From the NCBI GenBank assembly GCA_949358305.1, contig OX442318.1, positions 15,792,517-15,856,516 on the forward strand: DNA of 64,000 bases. Reading direction: 5' to 3'. Under the pieces are notes generated by a model that did not search any database, was not told the DNA's origin, and saw nothing but the letters and a program-made list of their open reading frames with translations. This stretch comes from Strigamia acuminata (Eukaryota > Arthropoda > Chilopoda > Geophilomorpha > Linotaeniidae). The translations under genes were made by a program, and so were the position numbers. Shown in pieces: positions 10,601 to 21,112 of this stretch (positions are counted from its first letter, which is position 1; each line of letters begins with the position of its first letter).

Positions 10601-11802
10601 TTGAAATTAAGGCTTTGACAAAAGCCACGAGCGCTAACTGCGTTCAAGAATTAAGATCTGTTACAAACAGATGGGGACACCCCAAAAAGATTGTGAGCGA
10701 TAACGGAAAACAATTTGTTTCCGATATTTACAATGAGTATTGCGATATGTACAACATTCGCCCGTCTCATACGAGCACGTATCATGCCCAGGCGAACCCG
10801 ACAGAGCGAGCCAATAGAGATATAAAGACGATGCTGGCCTTGTACACAGATGTGCACACGCAATGGCCACGATATTTAGACGAATTCGCGTTCGCGATGA
10901 GAAATAATGTCTCAGCGGCAACGGGCTCAAGCCCGATGTTACTCAACACGGGGAGAATCGTAACATTACCCTTCGACCCAAGGATTATCAAACATGCCAA
11001 TCCATTTGACAAGAACAATCCAGAGAAATATGTCAGAGTACTATTGGATGTATTGCGTAGATCGCATCAAGAGATGCATCGCAGAATTCAATTGAATTTT
11101 GAACGGCATAGAAAAATACACGAACAGAAGTTCGTAATTACGGAGTTCGAAGTTGGAGATTTAGTTTGGAAACAAACTCACATTCTCTCGTGCGCAGATA
11201 AAAATATTTCTGCTGGTTTCGCAGAGAAGAGAGATGGTCCGTGGGAGATTACTAAAGTACTTCCAGGCGGAGCGTATAAATTACGCAAATTAGCTGATGG
11301 TTCGATTGAAAAATCAGTGAACATTAAAGCGTTGTACCCCTATACGCCCTCATACCCGGTTGAGACTTGGAAAGTAGGACAAAAGTCCGCCTCTTACTCG
11401 CCTCAAGAAAATCCTAAATGGATGGACGAAAGTAATCAACTTCCGGATGCTGAAGAAATGGAATTAATTCCTGAAACTTCTTCAGAAATTCCAATGGAAT
11501 TATCCGACTCAACTTCGGTGCAAATTGACAAATCTGCGCCCATTAAGTCTAAACATAGACACAGACAACGATTAACTGCTATAGAAAAGAAAGCGGCGTT
11601 GAAAAGAGGTGAAACTCCAAAGAAACCACCTCGAAAACCCCGCCAACCCCAACCGGTAGTTCCACGAACTAGCACTCGTCCACGACGAGAACGAAAACCA
11701 AATCCTAAATATGCAGATGAAAATTTCGTGCGAAACATCACTGCAGTATTTAAAAAACCATACCAACAACGAGGAAAAGCCTCAAAGTTCTGTTGGAATT
11801 GA
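7603..11802 (+). CDS. pol: E1 Pol polyprotein: protease, reverse transcriptase, RNase H, integrase
   Basis: Replicates the element RNA into DNA and integrates it. I start it at the -1 slip; the first in-frame ATG is 7672, 65 bases after the gag stop, and residue numbers count from that ATG. Order: aspartic protease with DTGA at 87-90; reverse transcriptase with the YLDD box around 432-435 and MPFGLCNAPCTFQRLM before it; RNase H with TDAS at 580-583; integrase zinc domain with H883/H888 and C918/C921; integrase core with D951, D1010 (SDNG) and E1045 (PTERAN), a D,D(34)E triad. A very basic Arg/Pro/Lys tail (about 1290-1376) follows the integrase C-terminal domain; I see no chromodomain. All catalytic residues are present and the frame is uninterrupted, so the protein may be functional. 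The RT-RH-IN order marks Ty3/Gypsy. Confidence 0.95.
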   Translation, partial: LDPGDEGLFHPPEVANATSETLFMDVDTTCLEIATSHSGGVEENLQEMTEQLKNLTLFPHKCYTKKFCRLRRLNRVIGGNNLHNITLGNNKDDPRMKITIGGLTYNALMDTGASQCYIGEQLLSETQALPEFLQEAPRNMLVNAVGVAHKPVGQITLCVQWADEFTPMNFIVLAKRVCGLILGHNFMRRQKISPHPHLQEFSCADKPNWSAPYESEEANLALAPLNRITFDYLGLSSTLNSIELTDTPVLTWDEKLVEESDCTPEQRLALREVVNSIPNVFRDQVGCTNVTQHRIKFKEGHSLPKMQYRMYNPAKRAIMTKLAAELEQDGLIEKAKGPFISHPVIVAKPDGSYRMCIDYRWLNAITEVEVIQMPSIDLLLHNTGPARYFTSIDLVKGYYQVEMCKEDRPKTAFYTPNGPYQFVRMPFGLCNAPCTFQRLMEGILGSALQDYALVYLDDVIVYSDNWDDHLKHVRDVLERLNQANMTINKAKSRFGRTELKFLGHWIKPEGLFGDPDKISAIMKFPTPTCAKDIQRFHGMTNFFRKFVPNHGTIAAPYTRMMNEKTPFEWGDEQTEAFNKIKELLCGDNCLHKPDMTLPFVVMTDASHEGLGAVLCQDVDIFDEKKQKNISVPRPVAYASRVLRGAEKRYTTPELECLAVVWAIDRFKSYLEYGTFTLESDAEALKWLMRTPEPSGKFGRWALRIQCGNFKIVFRKGAANQVADALSRAPLTEEDIPLRDHVEPVEIKQYWPEWDGNPSVSLNRAPEKREFLASMRSYFSENSKECSEEREGEEVQETLYSALTEVLKEVPPTRREIIDAQLLDIECKRIREYLLNDKVVGIPQSEIKEWKNKVKNYCLDKKEVDGDQMIIYFNPSFEEELNDSGNGFKAVVPSALVKRVLFACHGHPLSGHAGMSKTLEKTRLIYFWPGMSRSVRNYVKSCTHCAQYKPIQQKRHAAPYTPHNMTNPWECINMDLMGPKPAGRSQNQYIFVIIDNCTKFVEIKALTKATSANCVQELRSVTNRWGHPKKIVSDNGKQFVSDIYNEYCDMYNIRPSHTSTYHAQANPTERANRDIKTMLALYTDVHTQWPRYLDEFAFAMRNNVSAATGSSPMLLNTGRIVTLPFDPRIIKHANPFDKNNPEKYVRVLLDVLRRSHQEMHRRIQLNFERHRKIHEQKFVITEFEVGDLVWKQTHILSCADKNISAGFAEKRDGPWEITKVLPGGAYKLRKLADGSIEKSVNIKALYPYTPSYPVETWKVGQKSASYSPQENPKWMDESNQLPDAEEMELIPETSSEIPMELSDSTSVQIDKSAPIKSKHRHRQRLTAIEKKAALKRGETPKKPPRKPRQPQPVVPRTSTRPRRERKPNPKYADENFVRNITAVFKKPYQQRGKASKFCWN

Positions 11803-12857
11803 TAAGTTTTATTCAAAACTTGAAGTCTGTAATTATTTACATGTCTGACAGGTGTAGTGATTTATAATCTCAACACCGGGGGACAAGATATTACGATATT
11901 TATGGAAATTTATATTAAAAATATGAATTTGTTGCGATGAATTAAATATTCGGTAGAATATTTTAATTTTTTGGTCGTATTTACATGTATTTTAACCAAA
12001 ATACAGAGAATTACTTTGAAAAGTGATAATCTCGCGTAATTACGAAGGTACGAGACTTACGAGGTGTGATTAAACCTCGAACCCGACAATTAATAGGGAA
12101 TAAAATTCCCAGGGTTCATTGCACACAAACACTTCGTTAAACACGTGGATACAAGTGACTTCGTCCCTTCGTCGCCTCTTCACTTTTTCGACTTGAGAAT
12201 TTCGACGCTAATTCATTTAGCCAACTTCAAACCAGGAAAACTAGCTTCTAATTGTAAGTAGTTTTCGTTAATATTCTTTGACTAAAGAATTAAGAAATTG
12301 TTCGCAACAATTGGTAAAATATCGGCGTCCCGATAAAAGTTAAAAAATTCACGTGTATTATAAGCGTGAATCGGCATTAAATCACTCTGGAAGTTTAGCT
12401 ATTCAGTCGAATAGTTGGGTTAAAATTAATAATGAATTATTAAGTTTTAAGTATGTAGGCACTAATTATTTAAATCAAGTCGCGGTCGAGGCTTGCATAA
12501 ATTATTTGGCGATGAATTTTCAATGTAAGATATTTATTAGACTAAGTGTTAATTAATTAATACGAAAAGTTATCTTTGATACTCGGAAGTTGGGTTAAAT
12601 AATTTACAAAACTAAGGGGATTTTTTCTTTTGAAAAATCAACAAGTTGCGATTTTCGATGAAAATCTTTGCCGGCGAGTCCATTCTCGTGTCATAAACAC
12701 AAGGGGAATGTGACTCATTAGTGTCACGTGTTAAGGGTTATAAATAACTCGAGTTGTGTATTTTCGTTGCGAACAATACGTTTTAAATTCTTTGGACTCA
12801 AGGAATGGCTATTTAGAGTGGAATTATTTTAATAAAATAATTTATTTGCTTGTGCAG
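11803..12857 (+). other. E1 spacer between pol and ORF3, with candidate internal PPT, splice donor and TATA box
   Basis: A/T-rich, no substantial ORF. CCGGGGGAC at 11876-11884 copies the core of the true polypurine tract (44743-44750) and could be a second priming site. A candidate splice donor, AATT followed by GTAAGT, lies at 12254; the pyrimidine-rich stretch before it (12160-12250) resembles a 5' untranslated exon. TATAAATA lies near 12740. A strong acceptor, TTTATTTGCTTGTGCAG, ends at 12857. The last two offer alternative ways to express ORF3. Confidence 0.5.
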
Positions 12858-14375
12858 ATGGGAAGTGGAAAACACCGTTCAAAACGGAGTCATCGACGAC
12901 ACCGTCACGAAAGCTCCAGCTCGTCCACCTCGTCTAGTGACGAGCAGCGCCGTTCAGCAGAACGAGCTTACATGAGGGCCCAACCGATACCGACGGCGCC
13001 CGCCTCGATGTACGCCCTGACGCCGTTGCAACTCGCAACGCTGAATTGGCTGAGCGTCCATCCGGACGGACTTCCGCTCGATTTAAATTCGATGATGCAG
13101 GCCCCGTCCACTTCTGCGCAGCCAACTGTTTATGAGTCGGCACAATTGGCCCCGTTGGCCCAGGTAGCATATCCGCCGGTAAACGTTATCAACGTCCCGT
13201 TGGCCCCGCATTCACCAGAATTTCGGCCGCCAACTGCAAGCGTGGCGCCTACCGTCGCCAACACGTCGAATGCAGCTGCACCGACTGTGGCAGGACAATC
13301 AACGTCTGTTGCGCATCTTCCTGCCGGTGCTGAGTCTTCGGCATCCGAGTACGGCTGGAATGAGCCGCCGCCGGGCGCTTTGCGTTATTCGGAGCCTGTT
13401 TCTCGCAACCGCGAGTACCGAGCGGCCAACAAGGCAAGAAAGAAGGACGAGAAGGCCCGCCTGCGCAAGGAGCAGTGCGAACGAGACATGGCAGCCGGAA
13501 TACCTCACGATAACATCGTGACGGACCAGGCCACGGAGACGATCTGCCCATTTTGCGTCGGCTGTGGGTGGTGCTGCGGTGCATCCGCAGGTTCTTCTTT
13601 GATGCGTTGTCCAAACTGTCGAGGAAGGAAAACGCGACCGCGTTCGGAGCCGTGGCGCAAGGAGGTTCAGCCCCACGTGGTGAAAGGCATTAAGCCTAAC
13701 GAGAAGCGATGTTGGGCTCACTGCCCCAAGTGCCGATTGTTTCTAAACAGCCGCGGCGAGGCTGTGTACATCGACCCGCGCTTCCTCACCTGGACCCGCG
13801 CTGAAGCCAACGCCGGCGTAAGAGTCGAACTCCTTCGACAATCACCGCCGCCATCCGAGGACTCTGAAGTTTCTAATGAAACTGTCCAGGCCGCCGACAG
13901 CGCTGGAAGCGAGGTCGTAGAAGAAATCGTTCGACCGAGAACGATGTCGCGTGGACGAGGCTGTCTGACGCTCGACCGAGCAAGAGAAATTGCCAAGGTT
14001 CAACGAACCAACATCTTGGCACGAGGGCGAGCTCGTAAGCTTCAACAGGCCGTAGAAGCGTCGTCCAAACCCGTGGAGGATCCTCCAGCGGCCGTAACCG
14101 ACGTATCCAGCGCCCCTCCAGCGTCTAAGTCCGAGACTTCGGACGACGCTCAGTTTGAAGACGCCGAAGAGCTGCTTTCCGTCGTCGATTTCGTGGCAGA
14201 GTTGCTCGAGGATCTGCCGTTCCCACCTCCGAGCCCAGAGGAAATTGAAGCGCCGGAGGAAGCCGTGTTTTCCGCCGTCTCGACAGAGGCGACTGAAGAG
14301 TCGGATTTTCTGACTTCCGCTGAAGTCGAGAAAAAGGAGGAGAAAATTTCGACTGACGTCGAAAAGAAGGACTAA
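12858..14375 (+). CDS. E1 ORF3: 505-aa Cys-rich protein of unknown function, probably made from a spliced mRNA
   Basis: I do not recognise this protein. The start is the ATG that directly follows a splice acceptor; the frame is open ~100 bases further upstream but has no ATG there. The N-terminus is basic and Ser/Arg/His-rich, then comes an Ala/Pro-rich stretch (~35-200), a charged basic segment (~205-225), and a Cys cluster: CPFCVGCGWCC at 230-240, CPNCRGRK at 251-258, CWAHCPKC at 285-292. CxxCxGxG-like spacing recalls DnaJ-type zinc modules. An Arg-rich patch follows the second CxxC. The C-terminal ~130 residues are very acidic. There is no signal peptide or membrane segment, so it is not an Env. 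It is clearly more GC-rich than gag and pol, which hints at a captured gene. A nucleic-acid-binding regulator is possible but is inference. Confidence 0.75.
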   Translation: MGSGKHRSKRSHRRHRHESSSSSTSSSDEQRRSAERAYMRAQPIPTAPASMYALTPLQLATLNWLSVHPDGLPLDLNSMMQAPSTSAQPTVYESAQLAPLAQVAYPPVNVINVPLAPHSPEFRPPTASVAPTVANTSNAAAPTVAGQSTSVAHLPAGAESSASEYGWNEPPPGALRYSEPVSRNREYRAANKARKKDEKARLRKEQCERDMAAGIPHDNIVTDQATETICPFCVGCGWCCGASAGSSLMRCPNCRGRKTRPRSEPWRKEVQPHVVKGIKPNEKRCWAHCPKCRLFLNSRGEAVYIDPRFLTWTRAEANAGVRVELLRQSPPPSEDSEVSNETVQAADSAGSEVVEEIVRPRTMSRGRGCLTLDRAREIAKVQRTNILARGRARKLQQAVEASSKPVEDPPAAVTDVSSAPPASKSETSDDAQFEDAEELLSVVDFVAELLEDLPFPPPSPEEIEAPEEAVFSAVSTEATEESDFLTSAEVEKKEEKISTDVEKKD

Positions 14376-14616
14376 AAGGGACAAAATTAACATTCGTTAT
14401 TTTTTCTGAGTGGAAATATTTTTGACTAAAAATATTCCAAGTGTTTTGTTGTGTTTGCAATTTTTTCCAGTATTCTCATGAGTAGTATGTTCAGTTTTTA
14501 TTTAAAATTAGAACTAATTATTTAAATATTCTAACGAATATAGTTGATTAAAAAATTGGATTCAATTTAATTGTTCTTTCCAAATTCAATTTGATTTTGT
14601 TTGAACTAATCATATT
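14376..14616 (+). other. E1 3' untranslated region, first part
   Basis: A/T-rich DNA from the ORF3 stop to the insertion point of the composite element. It is not coding. The region continues at 44248-44751 on the other side of the insertion. Confidence 0.7.
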
Positions 14617-15600
14617 AACCTTATGGCGCGCATGCGGATTTCTCGGAGTGCAAAAGGGACCCTATTTTTAACATTACGGCGGCCTATACCTTGACCCCCT
14701 GTTCGCAGTCTCATGGCTGATTTTGCGGATTTCACTTATTTGTATATTCCGCACGATCGCGCGCGTTTTATCAACCTTGGGAAAGCCGCTTTCTCAAATT
14801 TGCAAATTCCACATTGTGTGAACATGCTACAACGCTTCTGTGCGCGTCAATAAAAAAAAAAACCGATTAGAAATGAAATTCAGGGTTTTGTTAAAATAAA
14901 AATTATACAATATAATCAGTCTATAATGCTTCTATAATGCTGTTGGTTTAATCAGCACATTGTAATCGTGTGAAAACACGCGCGCTCGCAATAATACATT
15001 ACCCAATGTACTTGCACTGGCATGGACCCATCAGTGCGCACTTTCCCGTGCGTGCTGCTTGCACTATTTACATCAATTGTTGCTCCACAGGTTGCGCGAC
15101 CTGCCGGGCAGTTAAGACGTACTAGAATAACCTCAGGATTTGATAAAACCTGATTTTTGGATGACACTAAGTAAATGGCAGTGAATGTGAGATGTGAGAT
15201 ACACGATGAATTTAATAAAATTTATATTTCCTAATCATGGGATTGGTTTCACGTTTCATAATCCAACAATTAAGTAGAATATCATTATTGCAATTGATTA
15301 AAACAAATTTTTTTTACAAATTCTTTGGTTTTACATTTTAAATTTATTTTCCAATAGTTGGCACCATCGCAATTGCTGCGAGTTTAAAACACTGCATTCA
15401 GCAGAATTTACTGCACTTTCAAATCAAGGCCAGGCATACCTACTGCAAAGTAATGTATAAACCATAAAGAAGCCTTTGATTCGGAATTGCCTGTAGGTAA
15501 TTCTGCGCTGGTCTCCAATGGAAATGTCCGCGCCGGTCTTCCGTGCACGGGAAGTCCACAGAAAGTCCGTGCATTCCGTGCGCTGGGAGTCCGTGCGTCG
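14617..15600. other. Unit A left terminal domain
   Basis: Non-coding. Begins AACCTTATGGCGCGC. It mixes A/T-rich DNA with GC-rich islands, for example the GTCCGTGC-type short repeats at 15520-15610. It is repeated almost exactly at 30586-31569. No gene seen. Confidence 0.6.
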
Positions 15601-18600
15601 TACCGCGTGATCTTGCATTGTTTTTTGTGGGCTTTTCCTGATTAGGATTACTTCCTTTTTAACTCTTGAAGAATTAAGTTTGTTTTTTTTGCTCCAAAAC
15701 GTCCCAAAACGCCTGAAAATCGCGCAACTCGAGGCAAAACATTACAGTGTGTATTCAAATCAAAACTAGCTACAAATACATGCTGAAATTAGCTAAATTT
15801 TCAAATTTTTTGGCTTTCAAGAAGTAATGGAAACATTTGACATAACGTGGATCAGTTGCATTCAAAAACTAAAATATTTTGTGTTTTACTTCAATTTTAA
15901 ACTAAAAATGATGTCATTTTCTGTTTAAACCCCTGTTAAAGCTTGAAATACATTTTAACTAAAAGAAATAAGTTTGTTTTTTTCTTCGGCAGTGACGTGT
16001 ACACACGAGCACGCCTGAGAACGCCAAAAAATGCTAAAAAACGCTCAAAAACGCCTGAAAATCGCGCAACTCGAGGCAAAACATTAATTTTTCATCTTTA
16101 TTTCAACTTTTGTGACGTTTAAAATTGTGTTCTCATGTTTTTTGCCTCAAGTTGCATTGTCATCTGGCGTTTTGGAGTGTTTTTATGTGTTCGCAGGCGT
16201 TCGCAGGCGTTTTTTGGCGTTGTCACTCACTCAAGTGGCCAATTTTAGCATTTTCCGTAGTAAAAATGGCCGTTTTTCGTCAAAATGGCCATTTTTAGCC
16301 ATTTTTCAGAGTAAAAATGTTTTTTTTTCACCGTTTTTATAGTAAAATGGCCATTTTTAGTCGTTTTTTTAATCAAAAATGGCCGTTTTTATCGTTGAAA
16401 CGTTATTAAAATGTAACGTTTCAATGGCGTTTTGATCTCGCCTCATTTCCGGTTTTGAAAATTAATAAACGCCCCGGCGTTTATTCGAGGCAACACCCAA
16501 CTTGGGCTTTTATTCGCGTCGCACCGCATCATCATCTCACCTTGCCTCCCGTCTTGAAAATTTATAAACGCCCCGGCGTTTATTCAAGGCAAACCATTGT
16601 TTATGTAAGTTTTTCCTGATTAGGGTTACTTCCTTTAGAAGAAACACGTTTATTTCTTCTCGCTTAATCTTGAGTCGTGATCTCGCCTCGTTTCTGGTCT
16701 TAAAAATTAATAAACACCCCGGCTTTTATTCAAGGCAATACGGTACGTTTATGAAACCCAACTTGGGCTTTCATTTTAAAAAAAGCGCGTGTTCTTACGT
16801 CGAACTAAGAGATACAGGTGAATTAGCAACGCCTAATTTGATTTAATAAATAAAGCAAACAACATCTCGCCTCACTTCTGGCGTTTGTTCGAGGCAAGCC
16901 ATTGTTTTTGCATTTTTTTTCCTGATTAGGGTTACTTCCTTTTTAACTCTTGAAGAAATAAGTATGTTTTTTTTACTCGGCAGTGACGTGTACGCGCGAG
17001 TACGCCTGAGAACGCCAAAAAATACTCCAAAACGCCTGAAAATCGTGCAACTCGAGGCAAAACATTAATTGTTTATTTTTGTTTCAACTTTTGTAACGTT
17101 TACAATTGTGTTCTCATGTTTTTTGCCTCAAGTTGCATTGTCATTTTGCGTTTTGGGGCGTTTTTAGGCATTTTTAGGCATTTGCGGGCGTTCTTGGGCG
17201 TTTTTTGGCGTTGTCATTCAATCAAATGGCCATTTTTAGCCATTTTTAGCCATTTTTCATAGAAAAATGGTCATTTTTAGCCGTTTTTCATCCAAAATGG
17301 CCGTTTTTCATCCAAAAGGGCCGTTTTTCATCCAAAATGGAATAATTGTTGTGTCCGGATTTTATGTCATTTATTGTCTTAATTAAAGTTAACAAAGTGT
17401 CTTTAATTTTTGCTTTTCTTGAATTTCAGCTTTTTAGATATTTTTACATATTAAACTTTCATTTTTTGTGATTTATTAAAAGTTACAGTGTTTTCATGAA
17501 TTTTAGTGTCTATGATATTGATATTATCTTTATTCATTGCTATTTAAAGTTTTATTACTTCTCTGTGTCTTATTTCTTTAATTCTTGCTCATTTTCTGTG
17601 ATTTTGGATGATTTTTAGTGCATTCGTCGATTTACAGATCACTTGCGTAAGACGCGTGACGTCATATTTCTTAATCTAGTTCGGTTGTGTTCAAACTTCT
17701 AACCTTTTGTTTGGACCTTATTCTTGTGTTATGGATAGGTTTTAGAATTGATTTAGACTAATTTGGGGGTGATCTGTCGATTGGTTTGCTTTATTTTTGT
17801 CCCGGAACGGTCGTTTTGTCGTTTCGAGCGTTCGTTGTCGGTACGCACTTGTGCGCTGCTGACCGAGTTCATTCCGTTCGGCAAACGATTATTTTCAAGT
17901 GTTCTTTTAATAAATAGTGCTTTTGTTGTAGGAAATTACATTTCCTAATGTTATTTTATTCAATACAGTGTGTATTCTTGATTTTATTCTTGTGTTGAAA
18001 TTCAAATGTCGTGTTTTGCCGCTCTAGCGGATTTGAAGTGGGCGCCATGTTGGATTTCCCCGCTAATTTCTTTATTTATCCATTTCATTTGTCTTTTTGA
18101 AAATGAATAAACGCCCCGGCGTTTATGCGAGGCAAGCCATAGTTTTTGTAGGTTCTTTCCTGATTAGGGTTACTTGTGACGTGCACGCGCGAGCTCGCCT
18201 GAGGACGCCAAAAAAAGCTCAAAAACGCCCCAAAACGCCTGAAAATCGCGCAACTCGAAGCAAAAAATTACAGTTTGAATTCAAATCAAAACTAACCACA
18301 AATACATGCTACAATTAGGTAAATTTTCAAATTTTTTATCAATAAATGATGACTTTCAAGAAGTATGACAACATTTGACAAAATTTAGACCAGTTGCATT
18401 TAAAAACTAAAATATTTTGTGTTTTACTTCAATTTTAAACCAAAAATGACGTCATTTTTTGTTTAAACCGGCGTTTATTTGAGGCAAACACGCCGCTGAG
18501 AACGCCAAAAAATGCTCAAAAACACTCCAAAAGGCCTGAAAATCGCGCAACTTGAGGCAAAAAATTAATTTTTCATCTTTGTTTCAACTTTTGTGACGTT

Positions 18601-20070
18601 TAAAATTGTGTTTTCAAGTTTTATGCCTCAAGTTGCATTGTCATCTGGCGTTTTGGGGCGTTTTGGGGCGTTCGCAGGCGTTTGCACGCGTTTTTTGGCG
18701 TTGTCACTCACTCAAGTGGCCATTTTTAGCCAATTTTCGAAGTAAAAATGGCCTTTTTTTATTAAAATGGCCATTTTCAGCCATTTGTCATAGTAAAAAT
18801 GGCCATTTTCAGCCATTTTTTATAGTAAAAATGGCCATTTTTCATCCAAAATGGCCGTTTTTCATCCAAAATGACCATTTTTATCATTGACACGCTATAA
18901 AAATGTAACGTTTCAATGGCGTTTTGACGGAACCGGTAAGTTTTGAAATTTCCCGTGTCCCGTTATTGTGACTCCTCGTCCGGTTTCTCAGAACCGAAAC
19001 CCTAATACAGGTGAATTAGTGACGCCTAATTTGTTTTAACAAATAAAGCAAACAACATCTCGCCTCACTTCCAGTCTTGAAAATTAGTAAACGCCCCGGC
19101 GTTTATTCGAGGCAAGCCGTTGTTTTTACAGTAATTTCCTGGTTAGGGTTATTTTTTTTTTAACTCTTGAAGAAATAAGTTTGTTTTTTTCTCGCCTGCA
19201 CGCGCGAGCTCGCATGAGAATGCTAAAAAATAAGCAAAAACGTTCTAAAACGCCCCAAAACGCTTCAAAATGCTCCAAAAAGCCTGAAAATCGTGCCACT
19301 CAAAGCAAAAAATTATGTTCGCATGTTTTTTGCCTCAAGTTGCACGGTTATCTGGCGTTTTGGTGCGTTCTTGGGGCGTTTTGGTGCGTTCTTGGGGCGT
19401 TTTCGGGCGTTTTTTTGGCGTTGTCACTCACTCCCGCACTTTGCTGTCTTGTTTATTACAATTTGGTTTAGCTGTTGTATTTATTTTTATTTGTTTTATG
19501 GTTATTTAATGTGTTTTTGTAGCATTCAAAATGTTTTGTTGCCTAATTTCTCGTTTTGGCGCCAACTGTTTGTTTGACAACGCCGTGTCAGAATTTAGGG
19601 ATGATTCTGCTTTGGTTTCTAATTAAAAAAAAAATGTTGTTTTAATTTCAATTGTAACTGCTTATTATAACGTTATTATTAGTATTTTGTAAAGGTTCAT
19701 TCTTTTTCCATGTTAATAAAAAATGAAGTAACTTTCGGTGAAAAAAAAAACAGTTAAATGCGGATCAAAATTAAACACACACGAGAAGTTTAATAAACGT
19801 CCCGGCGTTTATTCGAGGCAATACGGTACATTTGTGAAACCCAACTTGGAACCCGAAAATAACGTGGGGCCGTCTGAACACCTGGATTTGAATTTTCGTC
19901 TACGCGCGCGCCGACGCATGGGGAATGCGGGGTGGGGTTCCTTCCCAGTGTTCCGAACGAGTCAATTTCACCCCGAAAATATCCCGAAATTGCTGATACA
20001 TGCATTTCGAGCCAGAAATATTGATCTTCATGTAAATTTTGATTGTTTAGCTTTTTTTTGAAATTTTACA
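15600..20070. repeat. Unit A repeat-rich domain: degenerate ~1-kb modules with a short palindrome
   Basis: A set of motifs recurs in order about every 1 kb: CCTGATTAGGGTTACTTCC, then TGAGAACGCCAAAAA and CGCCTGAAAATCGCGCAACT, then GGCGTTTTGGGGCG arrays, then AATGGCCATTTTT arrays (16240-16400, 17220-17340, 18715-18880), then the palindrome AAACGCCCCGGCGTTT followed by ATTCGAGGCAA. The palindrome or a near copy occurs at about 16470, 16565, 16712, 18108, 19088 and 19796. Short ORFs through the repeats are not credible genes. An almost identical copy lies at 31569-36039. Confidence 0.75.
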
Positions 20071-21112
20071 AATTTTTCTCATCTCCTGCCTTCCTCGCTC
20101 ATTTAACACCAAAATGGCCTGCATTGAGGATTTTTCCCATAATCCTTTTCACACGTATGGAGCGCAAACAGTCGCAATAAATGAAATCAGCGGAATTCGG
20201 CCTTGAGTTTGCGACGCCATCTTGAATACGAGTAACAGCACAGTATGGTGTCAATTATTCGAACTGATCGTAAGGCATGGGACAAAAATTGATTAAAAAC
20301 GAACAAACATGATTAAAAATCAACAAAAATCGACTGAAATCGGACAATAATCAATTCAGAATGACAAATAACGATTAAAATTGGCAAAAATTGTCACAAA
20401 TAGAGAAAAACCGATTAAAAATCAGCAAGAAACCAATAGAAATTGATAAAATCAAATAAAAATTAACAAATATCCATTTTGTTTGCTTTTAAACAAATTA
20501 AGAACTTTGAAAACACACGACAATTTTAAACAGTAAACACCGGGGTCAAATAAGCGCCGCTACTCGTTTAAACACCGGGGAGGTGTTAGTGAAGTGCCTC
20601 GAGTGGAGAAATTAATAAACGCTCGAGGCACCACGGTAGGCTTATTAAACACAAAATATGAAACGCTCGATCTTCAACAGGCGCACACGCCCGAGAACAC
20701 CTCGGCATGCCTCAGCACTCTCCAAGAAACGAGAAAAACCAAGGCAAAAAAAAAAAAATACACCAAAATTAGGACTAAAATCAAACACACATGGGGCCCG
20801 GAAGATTGATAACATCCCGGCATATATTCAAGGCAGTACGCCATGTTTTTTCCACCATTTTGTAAGTTTATTTCAATATTCATAAAGTTTATTGCTTTTT
20901 GTATCATTAGTAGTATTCCCTTGTGTGATGTGGTTTTATAAATATCACACACAACTGCTTCTGCTGTTTTCTTCACGTTTATGCTTCGTGTATGCACGTG
21001 AAGCCCTCGCACATCTTTTGAGCACCTGTACACATTTGGACACGCTCAAGGTGCTACATCGCGCGCTCAAACGCACTAGATCGCGCGCGCAAACGCGCTA
21101 CATCACGCATAT
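20071..21112. other. Unit A A/T-rich segment with GATTAAAAATC-type repeats
   Basis: Non-coding. At 20270-20470 short degenerate repeats of GATTAAAAATCAACAAAA occur, and their reverse complement appears near 27400-27650. Truncated versions of the GCTCGAGGC/CCCGGC palindrome lie near 20615 and 20812. The copy in unit B lies at 36040-37081. Confidence 0.5.

Noticed and set aside
13610-13640. Likeness of the Cys cluster plus Arg-rich patch of ORF3 to lentiviral Tat
   Set aside because: Only a superficial resemblance of Cys followed by basic residues; spacing fits CxxCxGxG modules better, and there is no other support.
13842-14393. Minus-strand 183-aa frame opposite ORF3, and other frames at 12934-13721
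   Set aside because: Shadows of a GC-rich gene on the other strand; no domain, and ORF3 has the splice context and Cys motifs.
16615-16640. TTAGGG inside GATTAGGGTTAC repeats as a telomeric array
   Set aside because: The motif occurs once per ~1-kb module and is not in tandem.
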